The notes below the pieces were generated by a model, which was not told the DNA's origin, made no database searches, and saw nothing but the letters and a program-made list of their open reading frames with translations. This document shows, piece by piece, positions 45,594-56,256 of a stretch of DNA of 64,000 nucleotides; the first letter of the stretch is position 1; each line of letters starts with the position of its first letter. The stretch comes from Lolium rigidum (Eukaryota; Streptophyta; Magnoliopsida; Poales; Poaceae): assembly GCF_022539505.1 (NCBI RefSeq), contig NC_061514.1:41652869-41716868 (forward strand), in the 5' to 3' direction. Made by a program: the position numbers and the translations under genes.

Positions 45594-46130
45594 CTTGAAC
45601 TCTAGTGAAAGTTCACTTTTGGTCCTAGAACTTCCATTTGGTTCAAAATGAACCTTGAACTCTAAGAATCATTCACTTTTAGTTTTTTATCCCAGTTGAG
45701 CTAGTCAAATATCTAGTCAAATAAAGCTAGTCAAATATCTGCCATGGGTGACCAAAAACTCAAGGCAACAGTGTAAGGATAGAGAGGCGGCGTGATGCTA
45801 TAGGCAAGCAAGCGGGCCTTTATGATGCAATGCTTTAAGTGAATTGGAAGAGAGAGAAATCAAGCGAGAGACTAGTTCAAGGATCCAAGGGTTTCACTGG
45901 GTTTTTTTTTTTGCATTCTGACATTAACTTCGACATCTAAGCTAGCTTGCGTTTGGTCTGGTTCTAAAGTCTAAACCAATTTGATTGGGTCACTGTTTCT
46001 TCTTTCCACGGCAGCGATTTGCTCAACTCGGCTGAAAAGGTGTGAAAATAAACTATTCTGAGAGTTTAAGTTCCGTTCTATACTAAAAGTATTTTTTGGG
46101 AATAAAAGTGAACTTTCCCCAGAGTTCAAG
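45594..46130. mobile_element. Unassigned TIR element, about 540 bp
   Basis: CTTGAACTCTAGTGAAAGTT at 45594 and its inverted partner ending at 46130 pair at 25 of 27 bases (through AAAGTTCACTTTT). The left end is preceded by a second partial copy of the same AAGTTCACTTTTTGGTTC text. I find no clean target duplication, so the superfamily is open. Confidence 0.45.
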
Positions 46131-46585
46131 GAGGAGGAGTGGACTTTTTTTACACATCTTTCCTTGGTTAAGGAAAAATGGGACAGTAATTATATAAATA
46201 CCAGAATCATTTATGTGCATATATGCTTGTAGCCTACGCTAGTTCAGGCTTTCTGATCCAATTATACCTAGACCTGACCGTCTGAGCAAGGCTTCGGCTC
46301 CAGCTTTATACGATCCCTCATCACCGTGCTTTAAACATCTGCGAGTACGTGTCGAGTGACATCATAGCCATGATAGCGCGAGACATGCTTCGTATGCCAA
46401 TGATATTGAGTAGAGTTGCATGCATATGATCAGACCTTACGTCGAACGTCAGAGCTTTGTATGGTACTGTACTTGAAAGACATACGTACTACGGAGTATA
46501 TATGTATGGGAAATTCTTATAGCTAGTGACATGATTTTCCATTAACGCACGGCGCTAGCCGCAAAACAATATCTCCTTCACAGCT
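46131..46585. other. Spacer, nothing recognised
   Basis: Mixed composition with no supported ORF, RNA gene or repeat. Confidence 0.35.
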
Positions 46586-47165
46586 TGGTACGTTGGGCGA
46601 AAACGATGGGGAGATCGATTTGACACTGACGCCGACGCCGATAAAAGCTGGACACCCTGCCCTGGCGCGTCAGGCCAAGGCGTTGCACGCTGAGGAAAAG
46701 ACGATCGGAAGCGGTGACCGAGGGAGGGGGCAAAAGGCTCAGTCGACGCCGCAGGGTCTCACCAGCATGCCACGCATGGCGCCACCGGCTAGGGCCGCGT
46801 CCAGTCGGAGGGGACGCCGGCGGGGCCGGCCGCCGGAGGCGAGAGAGAGCGTGCAGTACAGTCTGCGGTGCATGCGAATGCGGTGCGCGTCGCGCTTTTG
46901 TCGCTCTTTTCCGAGACTCCCACAGTCCCGCCGCTTTTCCGCTTTCTCCGGCCGGCGTCGTGGACGTGCGCCTGGAAAACGACGATCGACGCAGGCGCGC
47001 GGGTGGGCCGTGCCGACGGTGGTGCGCGTCCGGCCGGCCATGGGCCACCGCGCAGGCGGCAGGTCCCGTCGTGTTCTGTACCGCGGCTCAGCCAGGCCAG
47101 GCTACTATCTGTTGCTGTTCAGGGGCCACCGGGGCGGCTTTTCACTGCTGGGAATGTAGATCCTG
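46586..47165. other. Unexplained GC-rich block
   Basis: This 580-bp stretch is strongly GC- and CpG-rich against an AT-rich surround. Open frames exist on both strands (46593-47159 plus, 188 codons; 46578-47048 minus, 156 codons), all Arg/Pro/Ala-rich and without a recognisable domain, as expected from composition alone. It could be an exon or promoter remnant of a lost gene, or part of an unknown element. Confidence 0.35.
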
Positions 47166-47758
47166 CCATATATATTGTCCTATCTGTATACATGTTGTAT
47201 CTATACGAGTTAGAAAAAAAAGGTCACGTGGCTAGGTAACCATCCCAGTTGCCTAACTACCGTCTCATGTTATGCATGCGTGGTTTAGAAACCTGCTGGC
47301 TGCGTACGCATCTAAGATCTGATGACGATGCCGCCGGACAATAGAATCGCAATGCCGACAGGGATCCTACTAATTAAGGGTGCTACATGCGTCGGTCGTC
47401 TCCGCCATTGCCGTGATATCGTGGCCACTTCAGTCGACGAAGGGCACCCTCGTACAAGACAATGCAGGCCATACGGGTCACTACAGGGTTATACGTATAT
47501 GTTAAATTTTTAATTTTACAATCACGCCCCCACTTACGAAGGGTATGAAAAGATCTCCATCGTCTTTATTTTTATCGCAGCTAGAGTTTTACCAAGGGAA
47601 GAGCGCCCGAGCGGAAGTGCGGCTTCTCACTTTCACTTCACTCCCGTCGTCTATGCTTTTGTACTTCTGGCTAGCTAGTAGCACATGAATTACACTGAGG
47701 CTCGAGAACATAGCAGTCAGCACATGTCCGTCCTGGTTTCCTGCTTGTTTCTCATTAA
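47166..47758. other. Spacer, nothing recognised
   Basis: No supported gene or element. Confidence 0.35.
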
Positions 47759-48490
47759 GGGTATCTTCAACGGGGTGACGCATTTTAGCGTCTGAAAATA
47801 TCCGCGCGCGTCCGTTTGTGTCGATCGAAATGGTCAAAATCGACCACGTGTCCGTTTGCGTCGGGATAGCTCCAGCGGCACAGACGCATTTTTTCTCGAA
47901 TTTCCATTTTTTATAACATGAAAACATAGTAAAAGACATGGAAAAAAAACCCTTAAACGCATGCGCCTACTAGTTCTTCTCGTCGCTGTCGGTCACGACG
48001 AGCTCTGGTACCATCCACGACCAGTTGGGAACCGGCGGAACATACGTCGGGCGCGCCGGCTGTGCTGGAGGTGGAGGAGCCCAGGCTTGTCGCGGAGGTG
48101 GAGGTGGCGGAGCACAGGCCTGTGGCGGAGGTGGAGGAGCCCACGGGTTGTACGGCGGAGGTGGAGGCGGTGGTAGAACCGGTGGCGTGGCCGAGTCCCG
48201 TAGCGCCAGTCGTAGGGCTTCTTCCTCCGAGAGGCCCGGTGACATGATGTCGGTGGTGTACCGGGGCAGCGGCGGCTGCACAGGTCGGTCCACCTCCGAG
48301 ACGAGGACGCCGAGCCTCGCGATCTCGTCGTCCGTCATGTTGTCCGGGTACTCAAACTTTTGGCCCTCCGCCATGGCCAACTGCCATTCCTGGAAGATGC
48401 ACGTGACGTAGTCGTCGCTGTTGTCCTTGGCCTCCTCGTTGTCGTACGCCAGCGCCTCGTTGTAGTCGTAGTCATCGTCGTGGTCGTCCT
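47759..48490 (-). mobile_element. Truncated Harbinger-like element fragment (tentative)
   Basis: After TAA at 47756-47758 the text GGGTATCTTCAACGGGGTGACGC begins, similar to ends I associate with PIF/Harbinger relatives in wheat-type genomes; TAA fits their 3-bp duplication. The following 130 bases, with repeated GTCCGTTTG(T/C)GTCG, also fit. The other end was removed or displaced by the LTR at 48491. It contains the proline-rich ORF. Confidence 0.35.
47970..48490 (-). pseudogene. Proline-rich ORF fragment, 5' end cut by an LTR
   Basis: About 172 codons remain, beginning within an Asp/Tyr-rich stretch (DDHDDDYDYNEALAYDNEEAK), then a part with FQEWQLAMAEGQKFEYPDN and SPGLSEEEALRLALRDS, then long Pro runs broken by NPWAPP and QAWAPP, ending VPELVVTDSDEKN. 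The frame is open to the LTR border at 48490, so the N-terminus is missing. I do not recognise a functional domain. The plus-strand Gly-rich ORF over the same bases is its shadow. Confidence 0.5.
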
Positions 48491-50064
48491 TGATACTTCT
48501 CAAACGTATCTATAATTTCTTATGTTTCATGCTAGTTTTATGACAATACTCACATGTTTTATATACACTTTACATCATTTATATGCATTTTCCGGCACTA
48601 ACCTATTAACAAGATGCCGAAGCGCCAGTTCCTGTTTTCTGCTGTTTTTTGTTACAGAAATCCTACACAGGAAATATTCTCGGAATTGGACGAAACAAAA
48701 GCCCAGGATCTTATTTTTCCACGAAGCTTCCAGAAGACCGAAGAGGATACGAAGTGGGGCCACGGGGCGCCGCCACCACAGGGCCGCGCGGCCAAGGGGG
48801 GCCCGCGCCGCCCTATGGTGTGGGGCCCCCGTGCCTCTCCCGACTCTGCCCTTCCGCCTACTTATACTCTTCGTCGCGAAAACCCTATTACCGAGAGCCA
48901 CGATACGAGAAAAGTTCCAGAGACGCCGCAGCCACCAATCCCATCTCGGGGGATTCAGGAGATTGCCTCCGGCACCCTGTCGGAGAGGGGAATCATCACC
49001 CGGAGGACTCTACATCACCATGATCGCCTCCAGACTGATGTGTGAGTAGTTCATCCTTGGACTATGGGTCCATAGCAGTAGCTAGATGGTTGTCTTCTCC
49101 TCTTGTGCTATCATGTTAGATCTTGTGAGCTGCCTATCATGATCAAGATCATCTATTTGTAATGTTACATGTTGTGTTTGTTGGGATCCGATGAATATGG
49201 AATACTATGTCAAGTTGATTATCAATATATCATATATGTGTTGTTTATGTTCTTGCATGCTCTCCGTTGCTAGTAGAGGCTCTAGCCAAGTTGATACTTG
49301 TAACTTCAAGAGGGAGTATTTATGCTCGATAGTGGGTTCATGCCTCCATTGAATGCAGGACGAGTGACGAGAAAGTTCTAAGGTTGTGGATGTGCTTGTT
49401 GCCACTAGGGATAAAACATCAATGCTTTGTCTAAGGATATTTGTGTTGATTACATTACGCACCATACTTAATGCAATTGTGCATTATTTGCAACTTAATA
49501 CGGAAGGGGTGCGGATGCTAACCCGAAGGTGGACTTTTTAGGCATAGATGCATGTTTGGATGGCGGTCTATGTTATTTGTCGTAATGCCCTAAGTAAATC
49601 TCATATTAGTCATCATGATAAGTATGTGCATTGTTATGCTCTCTCTATTTGTCAATTGCACAACTGTAATTTGTTCACCCAACATGCTATTTCTTATTAG
49701 AGAGACACCACTAGTGAACTGTGGACCCCGGTCCATTCTTTTACATCTGAATACAATGTACTTCAATCATTGTTCTCTACTGTTCTTTGCAAACAAACAT
49801 CATTTTCCACACCATACGTTTAATCCTTTGTTTACAGCAAGCCGGTGAGATTGACAACCTCACTGTTAAGTTGGGGCAAAGTATTTTGATTGTGTTCTGC
49901 AGGTTCCACGTTGGCGCCGGAATCCCTGGCGTTGCACCGCACTACACTCCTCCACCAACAACCTTCACGTGGCCTTCATCTCCTACTGGTTCGATAAACC
50001 TTGGTTTGTTACTGAGGGAAACTTGCTGCTGTACGCATCACACCTTCCACTTGGGGTTCCTGCT
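48491..50064 (+). repeat. Athila-type LTR, plus orientation (inverted arm 1)
   Basis: It begins TGATACTTCTCAAACGTATC and is homologous along its length to element A's LTR, ending near CTTGGGGTTCC with the last 25 or so bases lost or changed. It lies head to head with the minus-strand LTR that starts at 50110. ORFs such as 48522-49049 are LTR text. Confidence 0.88.
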
Positions 50065-50109
50065 GACGTGGGTGTTGGATTGCAACGGCACCAGAAAGTA
50101 GCTTCCTTG
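50065..50109 (-). other. Junction with remnant primer-binding site of element E
   Basis: On the minus strand AGCTACTTTCTGGTGCCGTTGC follows the LTR end at 50110, a decayed form of the TTTTCTGGCGCCGTTGCCGG sequence that follows the 5' LTR in this family. The remaining 20 bases are filler of unclear origin. Confidence 0.55.
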
Positions 50110-51027
50110 TGATGGTAAAGCACTCGTCCGTTGGGAACCCCAAGAGGAAGGTATGATGTGTACAGCAGCAAGTTTTCCCTCAGTAAGAAACCAAGGTTTA
50201 TCGAACCAGTAGGAGTCAAGGAGCACGTGAAGGTTGTTGGTGACGGAGTGTAGTGCGGCGCAACACCAGTGATTCCAGTGCCAACGTGGAACCTCCACAA
50301 CACAATCAAAATACTTTGCCCCAACTTAACAGTGAGGTTGTCAATCTCACCGGCTTGCTGTAAACAAAGGATTAAATGTATAGTGTGGAAAATGATGTTT
50401 GTATGCGAAGAACGATGAAAGAACAATGTTTGCGATAGATTGTATTCAGATGTAAATGAATGGACCGGGGTCCACAGTTCACTAGTGGTGTCTCTCCAAT
50501 AAGAAATAGCATGTTGGGTGAACAAATTACAGTTGGGAAATTGACAAATAAACAGGGCATAACAATGCACATACATATCATGATGAGTAGAGTGAAATTC
50601 AATTGGGCATTACGACAAAGTACATAAACCGCTATCCAGCATGCATCTATGCCTAAAAAGTCCACCTTCGGGTTAGCATCCGCACCCCTTCCAGTATTAA
50701 GTTGCAAACAACAGACAATTGCATTATGTGCGTAATGTAATCAACACAGATATCCTTAGACAAAGCATTGATGTTTTATCCCTAGTGGCAACAACACATT
50801 CACAACCTTAGAACTTTCTGTCACTGTCCCAGATTTAATGGAGGCATGAACCCACTATCGAGCATAAATACTCCCTCTTGGAGTTACAAGTATCAACTTG
50901 GCCAGAGCCTCTACTAGCAACGGAGAGAATGCAAGATCATAAACAACACATATATGATAGATTGATAATCAACTTGACATAGTATTCCATATTCATCGGA
51001 TCCCAACAAACACAACATGTAGCATTA
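50110..51027 (-). repeat. Athila-type LTR of element E, first part (inverted arm 2)
   Basis: It starts TGATGGTAAAGCACTCGTCC on the plus strand and runs to the CATTA at 51023-51027 where element B inserted. It continues at 57986. Confidence 0.87.
51023..51027. repeat. target-site duplication CATTA, left of element B
   Basis: Same five bases as 57981-57985. Confidence 0.93.
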
Positions 51028-52753
51028 TGATGTCTACGCCCCCTCCTTTTCCTGTAGACAGTGTTGGGCCTCCAAGAGCAGAGGTTTGTAGAACAGCAGC
51101 AAGTTTCCCTTAAGTGGATCACCCAAGGTTTATCGAACTCAGGGAGGAAGAGGTCAAAGATATCTCTCTCAAGCAACCCTGCAACCACAAAGCAAGAAGT
51201 CTCTTGTGTCCCCAACACACCTAATAGGTGCACTAGTTCGGCGAAGAGATAGTGAAATACAGGTGGTATGAATAAATATGAGCAGTAGCAACGGCACCAG
51301 AAAAGTGCTTTGCTGTCCAGGACTGGCGTGTGATGAATGGTGGTAATATTGCAGGCAGTAGAGATGCAGTAAAACAGTAAACAAGCAGCGATAGCAGTAT
51401 TTAGGAACAAGGCCTAGGGATCATACTTTCACTAGTGGACACTGTCAACATTGATCACATAACGGAATAAATAGATAGATGCTAGACTCTACACTCTCTT
51501 GTTGGATGATGAACACCACTAAGCGTGTAGGATTACACGAACCCTCAATGCCGGAGTTAACAAGCTCCACAATATTCGATGTTCATGTTTAAATAACCTT
51601 AGAGTGCATGACAGATCAACATAACCAAACCAAGTACTAACATAGCATGCACACTTGTCACCTTCACACTACGAAAGGAGGCATAAATCACAGCAATACC
51701 ATCATAGCAATAGTTAACTTCATAATCTACAAGAGATCACAATCATAGCCTACGCCAAGTACTACACGATGCACACATCTGTCACCATTACACCGTGCAG
51801 GGAGGAATAAACTACTTTAATAACATCACTAGAGTAGCACACGGATAAATTGTGATACAAAACACATTGCAATCATAAAGAGATATAAATAAGCACTTCA
51901 CTATGCCATTCATAACAGTGAATAAGTATTCTGTGAAATATAGCCTAAGAGACCCACACGGTGCACACACTGTCACCTTTACACACGTGGGACAAGGAGT
52001 CTCCGGAGATCACATAAGTAAAATCCACTTGACTAGCACGATGAGATCTAGATTACAAGCATCATCATATGAATCTCAATCATGTAAGGCAGCTCATGAG
52101 ATTATTGTATTGAAGTACATAGGAGAGAGATGAGCCACATAGCTACCGGTACAGCCCTTAGCCTCGATGGAGAACTACTCCCTCCTCATGGGAGACAGCA
52201 GCGTTGATGAAGATGGCGGTGGTGTTGATGGAGATGCCTTCCGGGGGCACTTCCCCGTCCCGGCGGCGTGCCGGAACAGAGACTCCTGTCCCCCAGATCT
52301 TGGCTTCGCGATGGCGGCGGCTCTGGAAGGTTTCTCGTACCGTGGCTTTTCCGTATAGGGTTTTCGCGACGGAGGCTTTAAGTAGGCGGAAGGGCGACGT
52401 CAGAAGGCTTGTGGGGCCACCAAACACTAGGGCGGCGCGCCCCCCTCCTAGGCCACGCCGCCACCACGTGTGGGCCCCCTGTGGCCCCCCTCTGGTGACT
52501 CTCGGGTGTTCTGGAAGCTTCATGCAATTCTAAGATGTTGGGCGTTGACTTCGTCCAATTCCGAGAATATTTCCTTACTAGGATTTCTGAAACCAAAAAC
52601 AGCGTAAAACAGGAACTGGCACTTCGGCATCTCGTCAATAGGTTAGTTCCGGAAAATGCATAAATTCATCATAAAGTATGTATAAAACATGTAGGTATTG
52701 TCATAAAACAAGCATGGAACATAAGAAATTATCGATATGTCAGAGACGTATCA
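51028..52753 (-). repeat. 3' LTR of element B
   Basis: Ends TGATGTCTACGCC and GAGACGTATCA, 1726 bp. The U3 end is like element A's LTR for some hundreds of bases; the remainder (from the TGTAGACAGTGTTGGGCC end inward) is a different sequence. Confidence 0.92.
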
Positions 52754-55376
52754 GCATCCCCAAGCTTAGTTCTGCTCGTCCCGAGCAGGTAAAACGATAA
52801 CAAAGATAATTTCTGGAGTGACATGCCATCATAACCTTGATCATACTATTGTAAGCATATGTAATGAATGCAGCGATCAAAACAATGTAAATGACATGAG
52901 TAAACAATTGAATCATAAAGCAAAGACTTTTCATGAATAGTACTTCAAGACAAGCATCAATAAGTCTTGCATAAGAGTTAACTCATAAAGCAATAATTCA
53001 AAGTAAAGGTATTGAAGCAACACAAAGGAAGATGAAGTTTCAGCGGTTGCTTTCAACTTGTAACATGTATATCTCATGGATATTTTCAATGTAAAGTAAT
53101 ATAACCAGTGCAATATGCAAGTATGTAGGAATCAATGCACAGTTCACACAAGTGTTTGCTTCTTGAGGTGGAGAGAGATAGGTGAACTAACTCAACATAA
53201 AAGTAAAAGAAAGGTCCTTCAAAGAGTAAAGCATCGATTGCTATATTTGTGCTAGAGCTTTGGTTTTGAAAACAAGAAACAATTTTGTCAACGGTAGTAA
53301 TAAAGCATATGAGTTATGTAAATTATATCCTACAAGTTGCAAGCCTCATGCATAGTATACCAATAGTGCCCGCACCTTGTCCTAATTAGCTTGGATTTAC
53401 ATGGATTATCATAGCATAGCACATGTTTCAACCAAGTGTCGCAAAGGGGTACCTCTATGCCGCCTGTACAAAGGTCTAAGGAGAAAGCTCGCATTGGATT
53501 TCTCGCTTTTGGTTATTCTCAACTTAGACATCCATACCGGGACAACATAGACAACAGATAATGGACTCCTCTTTAATGCATAAGCATTCAACAATGATAA
53601 TATTCTCATAAGAGATTGAGGTTTGTTGTCCAAACTCGAAACTTCCACCATGGATCATGGCTTTAGTTAGCGGCCCAATGTTCTTCTCTAACAATATGCA
53701 TACTCAAACCATTTGATCATGATAAATCACTCTTACTTTAGACAAGACGAACATGCATAGCAACTCACATGATATTCAACAAAGAAATAGTTGATGGCAT
53801 CCCCAGGAACATGGTTATCGCTCAACAAGCAACTTATAAGAGATAAGACGCATAAGTACATATTCAATACCACAATAGTTTTTAAGCTATTTGTCCCATG
53901 AGCTATATATTGTAAAGGTGAAGAATGGAAATTTTAAAGGTAGCACTCAAGAAATTTACTTTGGAATGGTGGAGAAATACCATGTAGTAGGTAGGTATGG
54001 TGGACACAAATGGCATAGTGGTTGGCTCAAGGATTTTGGATGCATGAGAAGTATTCCCTCTCGATACAAGGCTTAGGCTAGCAAGGTTTATTTGAAACAA
54101 ACACAAGGATGAAGCGGTGTAGCAAAACTCACATAAAAGACATATTGTAAACATTATAAGACTCTACACCGTCCTCCTTGTTGTTCAAACTCAATACTAG
54201 AAATTATCTAGACCTTAGAGAGACCAATTATGCAAACCAAATTTTAGCATGCTCTATGTATTTCTTCATTAATAGGTGCAAAGTATATGATGCAAGAGCT
54301 TAAACATGAGCACAACAATTGCCAAGTATCAAATTATCCAAGACATTTTAGAAATTACTACATGTATCATTTTCCAATTCCAACCATATAACAATTTAAC
54401 GAAGAAGAAACTTTCGCCATGAATATTATGAGTAAAGCCTAAGGACATATTTGTCCATATGCAACAGCGGAGCGTGTCTCTCTCCCACACAATGAATGCT
54501 AGGATCCATTTTATTCAGAGAATGAAAGTAACAAAAACGAAAATAAAAGCACACAGACGCTCCAAGTAAAGTACATAAGATGTGACCGAATAAAAATATA
54601 GTTTCAAGAGAAGAAACCTGATAAGTTGATGAAGGAGAGGATGCCTTGGGCATCCCCAAGCTTAGACGCTTGAGTCTTCTTGAAATATGCTGGGATGAAC
54701 CACGGGGGCATCCCCAAGCTTAGACTTTTCACTCTTCTTAATCATATATCCTCCTCCTCTCTTGACCCTTGAAAACTTCCTCCACACCAAACTCAAAACA
54801 AACTCATTAGAGGGTTAGTGCATAATCAAAAATTCACATGTTCAGAGGTGACACAATCATTCTTAACACTTCTGGACATTGCACAAAGCTACTGGAGGTT
54901 AATGGAACAAAGAAATCCATCCAACACAGCAAAAGAGGCAATGTGAAATAAAAGGCAGAATCTGTCAAAACAGAATAGTCCAGAATAGTCCGTAAAGATG
55001 AATTTTTTAGAGGCACCAGACTTGCTCAGATGAAAATTCTCAAATTGAATGAAAATTGCGTACATATCTGAGGATCACTCACGTAAATTGGCAGAATTTT
55101 CTGAGTTACCTACAGAGAATTCAACCCAAATTCGTCACAGCAAGAAATATGTTTCTCGCGCAAGAATCCAAATCTAGTATCAACCTTACTATCAAAGGCT
55201 TTACTTGGCACAACAATGCAATAAAATGAAGATAAGGAGAGGTTGCTACAGTAGTAACAACTTCCAAGACTCAAATATAAAACAAAGTACTGTAGTAAAA
55301 TAAACACATGGGTTATCTCCCAAGAAGTGCTTTCTTTATAGCCATTAAGATGGGCTCAGCAGTTTTAATGATGCAC
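52754..55376 (-). other. Non-coding internal region of element B
   Basis: It aligns with 14410-17004 of element A throughout. GCATCCCCAAGCTTAG is present at 52754-52769, 54650-54665 and 54708-54723, the same three places as in A. Confidence 0.75.
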
Positions 55377-56090
55377 TCACAAGAAATAAGAGTTGAAGCA
55401 AAAGAGAGCATCAAAAAGAAAATATGAAACACTTTTAAGTCTAACCCACTTCCTATGAAAAGGAATCTTGTAAATAAACAAATTCATGAAGCATAATGCA
55501 ACAAGCATAGAAAGATAAAACAAGTGCAGCTTCAAGATTTTCAGCATATAGAGAGGTGTTTTAGTAACATGAAAATTCCTACAACCATATTTTCCTCTCT
55601 CATAATAACTTTCAGTAGTGTCATGAGTAAACTCAACAATATAACTATCACATAAAGCATTCTTATCATGAGTCTCGTGCATAAAATAATTACTACTCCC
55701 GACATAAGCATAGTCATTCTTATTAATTGTAGTGGGAGCAAGTTCAACAATATAGCTATCATTATTATTCTCATCAAGTGTAGGAGGCATAGTATAATCA
55801 TAACAAAATTTACTCTCCATAGTAGGTGGCACCAAAAGACCACTATCATTATAATCATCATAAATAGGAGGCAAAGTATCATCAAAGAAAATTTTCTCCT
55901 CAATGCTTGGGGGACTAAAAATATCATGCTCATCAAAGCTAGCTTCCCCAAGCTTAGAATTTTCCATAGCATTAGCAACAATGGTGTTCAAAGCATTCAT
56001 AGTAATATGTTCCATGGGTTTTTTAATTTCCGCATCAAACCATCCATGTCTTAAATCAGGAAATAGAATAAGAAGCTCATTGTTGTCCAT
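55377..56090 (-). CDS. Element B ORF, 237 residues, unknown function
   Basis: The ATG at 56090 (MDNNELLILFPDLRHG) starts 140 bases after the primer site, the position of gag. The frame is intact. Residues 55-115 hold a two-fold repeat of about 28 residues: SPPSIEEKIFFDDTLPPIYDD and VPPTMESKFCYDYTMPPTLDE. The middle is acidic with DSYIVE twice. The C-terminal third is basic and hydrophobic (MLKILKLHLFYLSMLVALCFM, then FLFDALFCFNSYFL), which suggests one or two membrane segments. It has no zinc knuckle, protease or gag core. I recall similar hypothetical proteins in wheat-type elements but know no function. Confidence 0.7.
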   Translation of the reverse strand: MDNNELLILFPDLRHGWFDAEIKKPMEHITMNALNTIVANAMENSKLGEASFDEHDIFSPPSIEEKIFFDDTLPPIYDDYNDSGLLVPPTMESKFCYDYTMPPTLDENNNDSYIVELAPTTINKNDYAYVGSSNYFMHETHDKNALCDSYIVEFTHDTTESYYERGKYGCRNFHVTKTPLYMLKILKLHLFYLSMLVALCFMNLFIYKIPFHRKWVRLKSVSYFLFDALFCFNSYFL

Positions 56091-56229
56091 TATGCCTAAC
56101 TAGTGTAAACAAGAAACAAAAAGATGCAATTGCAGGATCTAAAGGAAATAGCTTCGAGCACAAACATAATGGCGCCAGAAAAGTACTTAGTTACCTGGAA
56201 CCGAAGTGTGAGTACCTTTTACCTTTCCT

Positions 56230-56248
56230 CCCCGGCAGCGGCGCCAAA
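56230..56248 (-). other. Primer-binding site of element B
   Basis: The minus strand reads TGGCGCCGCTGCCGGGGAG shortly after the 5' LTR end, one base different from the common GCCGTTGCC form. Confidence 0.75.
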
Positions 56249-56256
56249 AAAGTGCT

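Noticed and set aside
46593..47159. 188-codon plus ORF and 156-codon minus ORF in the GC-rich block
   Set aside because: Both strands are open at once, the products are Arg/Pro-rich with no domain, and GC-rich DNA lacks stops by chance. Kept only as an unexplained block.
48025..48411. Glycine-rich plus-strand ORF
   Set aside because: It is the mirror of the proline-rich minus-strand ORF; CCN codons read as GGN on the other strand.
48522..49049. 175-codon plus-strand ORF
   Set aside because: It lies wholly in an Athila-type LTR, and similar ORFs recur in every homologous LTR (for example 13863-14378, 20413-20841, 58096-58497) on whichever strand the LTR has. LTR homology explains it.
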